Shown here one piece after another: positions 32,596 to 38,992 of a stretch of DNA of 38,992 nt. The position numbers were made by a program, and so were the translations under genes. The notes under the pieces were generated by a model. It was not told where the DNA came from. It saw nothing but the letters and a program-made list of their open reading frames with translations, and searched no databases. Numbering within the stretch: the stretch's first letter is position 1; each line of letters starts with the position of its first letter. The DNA is from Acidobacteriota bacterium (GTDB lineage Bacteria; Acidobacteriota; Polarisedimenticolia; JBFMGF01): NCBI GenBank assembly GCA_040752675.1, contig JBFMGF010000050.1:1-38992 (forward strand). The letters run 5' to 3'.

Positions 32596-34893
32596 TTAGG
32601 GAAGATATTGAGAGGCTTCATTGATCGGCACGACGGTCGTCACCCTTCCATCCTTCCCATACCAGCGCTTTCCGTCTATCTCATATGAGTAGCCATCTCT
32701 TGATTCCATAAATTCCTCTTCAGGATTCAATTTATCCTTGCTGGAAGAGATGACCGGGATTGAAACCGTCTTGTCCCCGAGAACGAATTCAATCCTCTTG
32801 CTAGATTTGACGAATCTCAGTCTGCTGTCCATATGGAGGAGATCGGAAAGCTCTGCAGGCGAAAGAATAAGCTCGTTTTTGTCGGTCATCGGCAGGCGGA
32901 GGATCTGGTAGGGGAGAGAAACCTGGAAATGCCTTGCCGCAGAGCAAAATTCGAGAGGCTCGCTTCCCCTCCGGAAAGCTTCCAGAATGACCTCTTCACA
33001 GCCTGTCTCGACGCTGGCTTTGAAGCCTGTTCTTTTGTCCACGGGGACGAGAACTATGCCGGGAGGGACGTTGAAATCGGATGGCTCTCTGTCGGAAAGC
33101 GCGCTTGACATGAAATTGATCCAGATGGGAAGCGCCGCCCTCGTCCCGGTCTCGTCATGACCAAGACTCTTTTTAGTGTCGTATCCGACCCAGACTCCAC
33201 AGATGAGGTTGGGCGAGAAACCAATGAACCAGGCATCTGTGTAGTCGTTGGTTGTCCCTGTTTTGCCTGCAAGAGGTTTTCCCAGGGACAGGGCTCTCTG
33301 AGCCGTTCCGCTCTCGACGACACCCTTCATTATCCAGACCATCTGGAAGGCGGATTCCTCGCTGATCGACTCGTGAGCTTCCCCCTTTGTCTCCTCTCTC
33401 ATGGTTCCCGTTCTGTCTGTGACGTAACGGACGAAGATTGGATTCATCCGTATTCCACCGGTGGGCAGTGCCGAAAGGGCAGATGTCAGATTGAGCAGGG
33501 TTACCTCAAAGGAGCCTAGAGCCATGGATGGGTAAGGCTGAAGGCTGGCTTCGATCCCCATCTTTTTAGCCTGGCGGATCACTCTGTCGTAACCTACCAT
33601 GTTGAGAAGCTTAACAGTCGGGATGTTTATCGACTGCTCGATGACCTCTCTCAGCGTTCGCAATCCGGAATAGTCGTTTGTGTAATTATCTGGAAGATAT
33701 GGATTCTCCGTCTTTCTATCGTAGAGAACGATAGGTTCATCGAGGATCTTAAAAGAGGGGGAGAATCCGTTCTCCAGCGCAGCGGCCAGTATGAATGGCT
33801 TGAAAGCGGATCCTGCTTGCCTCTTTGCCTGAACGGCTCTGTCGAATTCACTCTTGTTGAAATCCGAACCGCCAACGAGGGCCTTTATCTCGCCCGTGGA
33901 TGGATCGATGGCGACAAGAGCCGCCTCCGCGGGCGGTTTGTTCGGATGTCTCTTTTTGAGGTTATCGAGCCCCTTCCGGACAGACTCATTGGCAAACTGC
34001 TGGAGCCTGACGTTAAGCGTCGTGTAGACGTCCATTCCTGCCCTGTAGAGCATCTCCTCTCCGAATCGTTCCAGGAGCGCTCTCCTTATCTCTTCCACGA
34101 AGTATGGCGCGACGTTGGCCTCTCCGTGTGCGGTCGCCACGACATTCACCTTCTCTTTCCTGATCGCCTCTTCTTCGTCGCTCTTCAGGAAACCTTCCTT
34201 CACCATTCGTCCAAGAACGTGGTTTTTCCTGGCTTCTGCCCTTTTTAGATTCTTCAGGGGAGAATTCGATTCGGGCCTCTGGAGCACGCCTGCCAGCATT
34301 GCGGACTCGGCTTTCGATAGATCTTTTGACGCTTTTCCGAAATAGAAGAGAGATGCGGCTTCGATGCCGTATCTACCGTGACCCATGTAGATCTGGTTGC
34401 AGTAGAAGTGGAGGATCTCCTCCTTTGTGTAGACTCGCTCGATCTGCAGCGCAAGAATTGCCTCCTGGATCTTCCGCTTGAGCGTCTTCTCCGGTTTGAG
34501 GAAGAGATTCCTCGCAAGCTGCTGCGTCAGCGTGCTTCCTCCCTGGACATACTGCATGGATTTGAGGTTTTGAAGCGCGGCACGCGCGACACCAATGAAA
34601 TCTATCCCCTGGTGCCTGTAGAACCGGGAATCCTCAGTAGCGACAATGGCTTTAACCAGGAATTCGGGTAGGCTCTTCTGATTGATGAGGATTCTTTTCT
34701 CCTGGCCGAACCGGAAGATCTCCTGGCCATCGTCGCTGAATAGACGAGTCATGATAGGAGGGGAATAGTCTTCCAGATTCCGTACGCTCGGCAGGTCCTT
34801 CATGAGAAACTCTCCGAGAGCGAACCCCAGGACGATGGAAAGAGCCGCAAAACCCAGAAGGATGCTTCTTCTCGTCTTTCTCGCTTTCTGCAA
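32596..34893 (-). CDS. Penicillin-binding protein 1A (bifunctional transglycosylase/transpeptidase)
   Basis: From TTG 34893 this is 765 residues (782 from ATG 34944). An N-terminal membrane anchor (SILLGFAALSIVLGFALG) is followed by a GT51 transglycosylase domain (~60-225) with VATEDSRFYRHQG and GGSTLTQQLARNLFL. A transpeptidase domain (~310-590) follows with RQAGSAFKPF (active Ser362), SIN in QSINIPTVKLL, and GKTGTTNDYTDAWF. A C-terminal extension of ~150 residues of unknown role ends RWYGKDGRVTTVVPI. It polymerises and cross-links peptidoglycan in the periplasm. The TTG start is preferred: GAGGGG lies seven bases upstream, and an extended -10 lies between it and the ATG. Confidence 0.92.
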   Translation of the reverse strand: MQKARKTRRSILLGFAALSIVLGFALGEFLMKDLPSVRNLEDYSPPIMTRLFSDDGQEIFRFGQEKRILINQKSLPEFLVKAIVATEDSRFYRHQGIDFIGVARAALQNLKSMQYVQGGSTLTQQLARNLFLKPEKTLKRKIQEAILALQIERVYTKEEILHFYCNQIYMGHGRYGIEAASLFYFGKASKDLSKAESAMLAGVLQRPESNSPLKNLKRAEARKNHVLGRMVKEGFLKSDEEEAIRKEKVNVVATAHGEANVAPYFVEEIRRALLERFGEEMLYRAGMDVYTTLNVRLQQFANESVRKGLDNLKKRHPNKPPAEAALVAIDPSTGEIKALVGGSDFNKSEFDRAVQAKRQAGSAFKPFILAAALENGFSPSFKILDEPIVLYDRKTENPYLPDNYTNDYSGLRTLREVIEQSINIPTVKLLNMVGYDRVIRQAKKMGIEASLQPYPSMALGSFEVTLLNLTSALSALPTGGIRMNPIFVRYVTDRTGTMREETKGEAHESISEESAFQMVWIMKGVVESGTAQRALSLGKPLAGKTGTTNDYTDAWFIGFSPNLICGVWVGYDTKKSLGHDETGTRAALPIWINFMSSALSDREPSDFNVPPGIVLVPVDKRTGFKASVETGCEEVILEAFRRGSEPLEFCSAARHFQVSLPYQILRLPMTDKNELILSPAELSDLLHMDSRLRFVKSSKRIEFVLGDKTVSIPVISSSKDKLNPEEEFMESRDGYSYEIDGKRWYGKDGRVTTVVPINEASQYLP

Positions 34894-34918
34894 TTCCGTT
34901 CCCCTCTCGTTTTTTATG

Positions 34919-34927
34919 AGTATAACA
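34919..34927 (-). promoter_or_regulatory. Extended -10 promoter element of the PBP gene
   Basis: Read leftward, TGT-TATACT (34919-34927) is an extended -10 element with no good -35. Transcription from near 34912 would start downstream of ATG 34944, which supports initiation at TTG 34893. Confidence 0.4.
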
Positions 34928-35010
34928 CAAATAGAAGCGAGCATTGGATTGCTGGAAAAGACGCCTCATTCTGGATTTTGAGATAGAATAAAGAGCGGGA
35001 TTCAGGAACC

Positions 35011-36999
35011 ATGGAGGAATTCAAGCTTCATTCGAAGTTCAAGCCGATGGGAGACCAGCCTTCTGCAATCAATTCCCTTGTGAGAGGGATCAAAGAAGGG
35101 AAGAGGGATCAGGTTCTCCTCGGGGTCACAGGGTCGGGAAAGACATTCACAATGGCAAAAGTGATAGAAAAGGTGAAGCGGCCTACCATAGTGATCGCAC
35201 ACAACAAGACCCTAGCGGCACAGCTTTACCAGGAGTTCAGGTCTTTCTTCCCGGATAATGCAGTTGAATATTTCGTCAGCTACTATGATTACTATCAGCC
35301 CGAGGCTTACATTCCGCAGACAGATACCTACATCGAAAAGGATTCCTCCATAAATGATGATATCGACAGGATGCGGCACTCGGCAACGAGGTCTCTCTTC
35401 GAGAGAAGAGACGTTCTGATCGTTGCCAGTGTTTCCTGCATATACGGACTTGGATCGCCGGAAGCCTATCACGGGATGCTCCTCCTCCTGGAAGAGGGAA
35501 AGGAAATGGACAGGCACGAGATGATCAAGAAACTGGTCGAGATCCAGTACACAAGGACGAATGCCGATCTTCTGAGAGGAACGTTCCGTGCGAGAGGGGA
35601 CATCCTGGAAATCTTTCCGAGCTATGAGGAGAAGTCGATAAGGGTTGAGCTTTTCGGGGATAAGATCGAATCCATCGCGATGGTGGATCCATTGAGGAGG
35701 ATTGTCCTGGAAAAGGCAAGAAGGGTTCCCGTCTATCCCAATTCTCATTATGTGACACCGGAAGGACAATTGCGGGATGCCATCCGCAGCATCAGAGAGG
35801 AGCTCGAACAGAGACTGCACGAACTCGAGGCGCAGAGAAAACTTCTGGAGGCGCAGAGGCTGAAGCAGAGGACGCTGTTCGACCTGGAGATGATCCAGGA
35901 GATCGGGTATTGCAGCGGGATAGAGAACTACTCGCGGCATCTTACGGGAAGGTCTCCCGGGCAACCGCCTCCCACATTGATTGACTATCTTCCGGATGAC
36001 GCCCTTATCTTTATCGATGAGAGCCATCAGACCGTTCCCCAGTTAAAGGGGATGTACCGCGGAGACAGATCAAGAAAAGAGACTCTGGTCGAGTATGGTT
36101 TTCGCCTCCCATCGGCCCTCGATAATAGACCCCTCATGTTCGAGGAGTTCGAGGAGATGAGAGGACGGACCATTTTCGTATCGGCCACGCCGGGACCATA
36201 CGAGCTTTCGAAGACGGAAGGGGAGTTCTCCGAGCAGGTGATCAGGCCCACCGGGCTCGTAGATCCGCAGGTGGAAGTCAAACCGGTTATGAACCAGGCA
36301 GACGATCTGCTTGCGGAGATCAGGGAGAGAACGAAGATAGGGGACAGGGTCCTCGTGACGACGCTGACAAAGAGGATGGCGGAGGATCTCACGGAGTATT
36401 ACAGGCAGCTTGGTGTGAAAGCGAAATATCTTCACTCCGACATCGAGACGCTCGAACGAGTGAAGATACTGACAGACCTGCGCAAGGGAACGTTCGACGT
36501 CTTGATCGGCGTTAATCTTCTGAGAGAGGGGCTGGACCTTCCGGAGGTTTCCCTGGTTGCCATCCTCGATGCGGACAAGGAAGGGTTCCTGAGGTCTGCC
36601 GGTTCCCTTATTCAGACATCCGGAAGAGCCGCGAGAAATGTGAGGGGAAAGGTCATCATGTATGCCGATCTCATGACACAGTCGATGGGGAGGGCAATTG
36701 CGGAGATGCGGAGGAGGAGAGAGATCCAGCAAGGCTACAACAAGAAGCATAAGATCACTCCTGAGACCATCGTCAAGGCGATAGATGAATCGGTCTGGCA
36801 GATCTGCGATGCCGACTATATGACCGTCCCGAAGCAGTTGGAGACGATCGAGGAATTCAAGACGATTGAGGAAATCGACAGGGAGATCAGAAGGCTAGAA
36901 AAAGAGATGAGTCGCAGCGCCGAAGCTCTCGAATTCGAAAGAGCAGCAGAACTTCGCGACCGCATCCGCTACCTCAAGAAGAAAATCCTCTTCTCATAG
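35011..36999 (+). CDS. uvrB: Excinuclease ABC subunit B
   Basis: This is a 662-residue damage-verification helicase of nucleotide excision repair. The Walker A is [15 protein letters not shown] (~39-53). The beta-hairpin region is [20 protein letters not shown] (~93-112). Also seen are the DEAD-like [18 protein letters not shown], the helicase C motifs [39 protein letters not shown] and QTSGRAARN, and a terminal UVR motif [15 protein letters not shown] that contacts UvrC. Full length. The ATG has AGGAACC upstream. It is divergent from the PBP gene (117 bases between the two start codons) and followed by uvrC. Confidence 0.97.
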   Translation: MEEFKLHSKFKPMGDQPSAINSLVRGIKEGKRDQVLLGVTGSGKTFTMAKVIEKVKRPTIVIAHNKTLAAQLYQEFRSFFPDNAVEYFVSYYDYYQPEAYIPQTDTYIEKDSSINDDIDRMRHSATRSLFERRDVLIVASVSCIYGLGSPEAYHGMLLLLEEGKEMDRHEMIKKLVEIQYTRTNADLLRGTFRARGDILEIFPSYEEKSIRVELFGDKIESIAMVDPLRRIVLEKARRVPVYPNSHYVTPEGQLRDAIRSIREELEQRLHELEAQRKLLEAQRLKQRTLFDLEMIQEIGYCSGIENYSRHLTGRSPGQPPPTLIDYLPDDALIFIDESHQTVPQLKGMYRGDRSRKETLVEYGFRLPSALDNRPLMFEEFEEMRGRTIFVSATPGPYELSKTEGEFSEQVIRPTGLVDPQVEVKPVMNQADDLLAEIRERTKIGDRVLVTTLTKRMAEDLTEYYRQLGVKAKYLHSDIETLERVKILTDLRKGTFDVLIGVNLLREGLDLPEVSLVAILDADKEGFLRSAGSLIQTSGRAARNVRGKVIMYADLMTQSMGRAIAEMRRRREIQQGYNKKHKITPETIVKAIDESVWQICDADYMTVPKQLETIEEFKTIEEIDREIRRLEKEMSRSAEALEFERAAELRDRIRYLKKKILFS

Positions 37000-37055
37000 C
37001 AGATAGGGTGTCAGAAGATGCCCCGAGGACACAGGGGGATAACGCATCAAGCCAT

Positions 37056-37064
37056 TGCTATAAT
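37056..37064 (+). promoter_or_regulatory. Extended -10 element just upstream of uvrC
   Basis: TGC-TATAAT is a perfect extended -10 element only nine bases before the uvrC ATG. If used, the transcript would be almost leaderless. No -35 is visible, and it may be fortuitous. Confidence 0.25.
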
Positions 37065-37072
37065 GAAAAGAG

Positions 37073-38863
37073 ATGAAAGAAAAACTTGTTCACAAGATAG
37101 AAGATATTCCATTCGCACCTGGAGTCTATCAGTTCTTGAACGGCGAAGGGCAAACAATATATGTAGGGAAGGCGAAATCGCTCAAGAACAGGGCGCGGTC
37201 ATACTTCCAGAAGTCCACAAATAGTACACCTAAAACGCAGCAGATGCTCTCAGAAGCCGAGGATGTCAGGTTCATCGTAACGGCATCAGAGCTGGAAGCA
37301 TTGATACTCGAGGGGAACCTCATCAAGAAGGAAAAGCCGAAGTACAACATCGTCCTGAGAGACGACAAGAATTTTCCATATCTGAAGCTCACGATCAAGG
37401 AGAAGTATCCGAGAGTCGTCCTCGTTCGAAAGGCTGGCAAGGATGGGAACCTCTACTTCGGTCCTTATCTTCCGGCAAGAGTGGCCAGACGAACCCTTAA
37501 GATGATTCCGAAATTCTTCAGGGTGGCGGTCTGTAATTATAACCTTGACGTTAGAAAGAGAAGACCATGCCTGTACTATCAGCTTGATCAGTGTCTCGCT
37601 CCCTGCGATGAGAAGATAGACAGGGAAAGTTATCTGAAAGCCGTTGACGCGGTGAGACTCTTCCTGGAGGGGAAGAACAGCGAGCTCCTTGCCAACCTCA
37701 GGGCGAATATGATGGCGGCCGCGAGAGAGGAACGGTTTGAGGAGGCTGCTTTTTATAGAGATACGATCGGCACCATCAAGAGGCTTTCCGAGAAGCAGAT
37801 CATCATATCCGTTGGCCTCGAAGATCAGGATTATTTTGCCCATTACGGGGAGAAGGATAAGATAGCACTTCAGGTTTTTAACATGAGGAACGGCCACGTT
37901 CAATCAAGGAGAGAATTCACTTTTGAGGGGATCGATCTGGATCAGGAACCTTTTTACCAGACCGTCATCCTCCAGTACTATTCTGACAGGCAGGACATTC
38001 CAGACAGCATCTATACTCCGGAATCGTTCCCCGAGATGGGACTCGTTGAAAAGATGCTTTCAAGTATGAGAGGAAGGAGAGTAAAAATCCTGACTCCTCG
38101 GAGAGGCCCCAGGAAGAGCTTCCTCGAGACGGTGAAGAAAAACGCCAGACTTCTCTTTGACATCCGGTTCGGGAAGGAGATGAACCGACGGGAAGATGGA
38201 CTTGAGGAATTGAGGGAGGCGGTCAAGATCTCGCAACCGTTGAGGCGGATCGAGGCCTTCGATGTCTCGAACATCCATGGAACCGACTGCGTGGCCTCCA
38301 TGGTCGTCTTCGAAGATGGAGGACCATCAAGGAAAGATTACAGGAGATTCAGGATAAAGACGGTTTCCGGAGTCGATGATTTTGCTTCCATGGCGGAGGT
38401 CGTAGGAAGGAGATACAGGAGAGCCATGGAAGAAAAAGGAAAACTCCCCGATCTTATTCTGGTAGATGGCGGTAAAGGACAGCTATCCTCCACCGTTTCG
38501 GCGCTAACGGAGATTGGCATTGAAGGCGTCGCTGTTGCAGGCTTTGAAAAAGGAGAAGAAAAGCTTTATCTGTCCGGAAGAGAAGGACCAGTACTGTTCG
38601 AAACAAATTCACGGGCTCTCAATCTTATCCGCAGGATCAGGGACGAGGCGCATCGATTCGCCATTGCCTATCACCGGAAGCTCAGAACAAGGAGGACTCT
38701 GACTTCGGAATTGACTATCATTCCAGGAATCGGAAAGAAGACGGCCGAGAAGCTTCTAAAAGAGTTTGGTAGCGTGGAAGGGATAAAGACTGCTTCCTCG
38801 AAGGAGCTATCCAGAATCGCAGGAAAGAGCGTAGCTGCGGCAATAGACAAGCATTTTCGTTAA
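37073..38863 (+). CDS. uvrC: Excinuclease ABC subunit C
   Basis: This is a 596-residue dual-incision nuclease of nucleotide excision repair. The GIY-YIG domain (~15-95) has APGVYQFLNGEGQTIYVGKAKSL. A Cys-rich segment near 155-180 has RRPCLYYQLDQCLAPC. The UVR motif EERFEEAAFYRDTI (~220) binds UvrB. The RNase H-like 5' nuclease domain (~370-520) has EAFDVSNIHGTDCVASMVVF and LILVDGGKGQLSS. Two helix-hairpin-helix motifs close the protein, with IPGIGKKTAEKLLKEFGS. All domains are intact. It lies 73 bases after uvrB. ATG 37073 is the family start (EDIPFAPGVY); the ribosome site AAAAGAG is weak. Confidence 0.96.
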   Translation: MKEKLVHKIEDIPFAPGVYQFLNGEGQTIYVGKAKSLKNRARSYFQKSTNSTPKTQQMLSEAEDVRFIVTASELEALILEGNLIKKEKPKYNIVLRDDKNFPYLKLTIKEKYPRVVLVRKAGKDGNLYFGPYLPARVARRTLKMIPKFFRVAVCNYNLDVRKRRPCLYYQLDQCLAPCDEKIDRESYLKAVDAVRLFLEGKNSELLANLRANMMAAAREERFEEAAFYRDTIGTIKRLSEKQIIISVGLEDQDYFAHYGEKDKIALQVFNMRNGHVQSRREFTFEGIDLDQEPFYQTVILQYYSDRQDIPDSIYTPESFPEMGLVEKMLSSMRGRRVKILTPRRGPRKSFLETVKKNARLLFDIRFGKEMNRREDGLEELREAVKISQPLRRIEAFDVSNIHGTDCVASMVVFEDGGPSRKDYRRFRIKTVSGVDDFASMAEVVGRRYRRAMEEKGKLPDLILVDGGKGQLSSTVSALTEIGIEGVAVAGFEKGEEKLYLSGREGPVLFETNSRALNLIRRIRDEAHRFAIAYHRKLRTRRTLTSELTIIPGIGKKTAEKLLKEFGSVEGIKTASSKELSRIAGKSVAAAIDKHFR

Positions 38864-38893
38864 AGGTAGCAATAGCTAAATCCAATTTCCCTC

Positions 38894-38908
38894 ATTCCTT
38901 TGAGGAAT
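38894..38908. other. Short hairpin after uvrC
   Basis: ATTCCT-TTG-AGGAAT gives six pairs around a three-base loop, about 30 bases after the uvrC stop. There is no T-run, so it is a weak terminator candidate at best. Its last base is the first base of the -35 of the following promoter. Confidence 0.3.
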
Positions 38909-38936
38909 TGAAAATATTCTGCGGGCAGCTTATATT
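38908..38936 (+). promoter_or_regulatory. Promoter of the gene entering at the window end
   Basis: TTGAAA (38908-38913) and TATATT (38931-38936) are separated by exactly 17 bases. Transcription should start near 38943, about 26 bases before an ATG at 38969. Confidence 0.5.
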
Positions 38937-38968
38937 AGGAATCGACAGAAGTTTCGAAAAGCCTGGTT

Positions 38969-38992
38969 ATGACAGAAGATAAAATCTTCGAG
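38969..38992 (+). CDS. First eight codons of a gene running out of the window
   Basis: An ATG at 38969 opens a frame reading MTEDKIFE to the window end. It is placed correctly behind a good promoter. The ribosome site (AAAGCCTGG) is weak. Too short for any family call; real only if the frame stays open beyond the window. Confidence 0.4.

Noticed and set aside
35212-36027. 271-codon open frame on the minus strand inside uvrB
   Set aside because: uvrB is complete and conserved across this stretch; the antisense frame has no family features.
1-38992. CRISPR arrays, insertion sequences, tRNA or rRNA genes
   Set aside because: I saw no regularly spaced repeats, transposase motifs, terminal inverted repeats or cloverleaf sequences on reading; short or degenerate elements could still escape the eye.

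Overview
The window is 38,992 bases of gene-dense bacterial chromosome, roughly half G+C, with arginine written mostly as AGA/AGG. It looks like an ordinary core-genome segment of a diderm (Gram-negative type) bacterium. Support for this is an apolipoprotein N-acyltransferase (Lnt), lipoprotein-type signal sequences, a bifunctional class A penicillin-binding protein, and exported HEAT and propeller-like proteins. The C-terminal tail of the truncated first gene, and the abundance of TPR proteins, remind me of uncultured Acidobacteriota/Aminicenantes-type genomes. That is an impression, not a proof. I see no insertion sequence, prophage, CRISPR array, tRNA or rRNA.

Layout. (1) 1-4.6 kb is an accessory/regulatory block. 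It holds the tail of an exported protein with a terminator, then a leftward AraC-type regulator followed by an exported HEAT-repeat protein. Divergent from these is an XRE-HTH/TPR regulator whose 3' end overlaps an exported repeat protein. (2) 4.7-8.6 kb has Lnt fused in frame to a TPR domain through what looks like a lipoprotein signal sequence, facing a convergent phosphohexomutase. (3) 8.7-19.6 kb is a long rightward run: pgsA, DUF502, plsC, cinA, thpR, plsY, gpsA, a CpsB-type PHP phosphatase, a TPR lipoprotein, ftsY, ribD, ribE and ribBA. It holds most of glycerophospholipid synthesis, the SRP receptor and riboflavin synthesis except ribH. (4) 19.7-24 kb has ffh behind a fully consensus promoter, then the classic rpsP-khpA-rimM-trmD-rplS-rnhB translation cluster. 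(5) 24.1-28.8 kb has a large TPR protein, then an NAD-salvage-like trio (isochorismatase-fold hydrolase, nicotinate phosphoribosyltransferase, NUDIX hydrolase). (6) 29-32.5 kb has an aldehyde dehydrogenase, alanine dehydrogenase and a LipM-type octanoyltransferase. (7) 32.6-38.9 kb has a leftward penicillin-binding protein 1A divergent from uvrB and uvrC, and then the first codons of another gene.

How the genes work together. GpsA makes glycerol-3-phosphate, PlsY and PlsC acylate it, and PgsA makes phosphatidylglycerophosphate. Phosphatidylglycerol is the usual acyl donor for lipoprotein maturation, which Lnt completes. FtsY and Ffh deliver membrane proteins. RimM, TrmD, S16 and L19 serve ribosome and tRNA maturation. 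UvrB and UvrC serve excision repair.

The best candidates for something new are the Lnt-lipobox-TPR fusion, the HTH-TPR regulator overlapping an exported protein (an architecture loosely like RRNPP regulators), and the pncA-like/pncB/NUDIX trio whose hydrolase has an enlarged Nudix loop. No stretch longer than about 300 bases lacks a gene. Several starts were chosen downstream of the longest possible reading frame because a ribosome binding site, a promoter or family length favours them.
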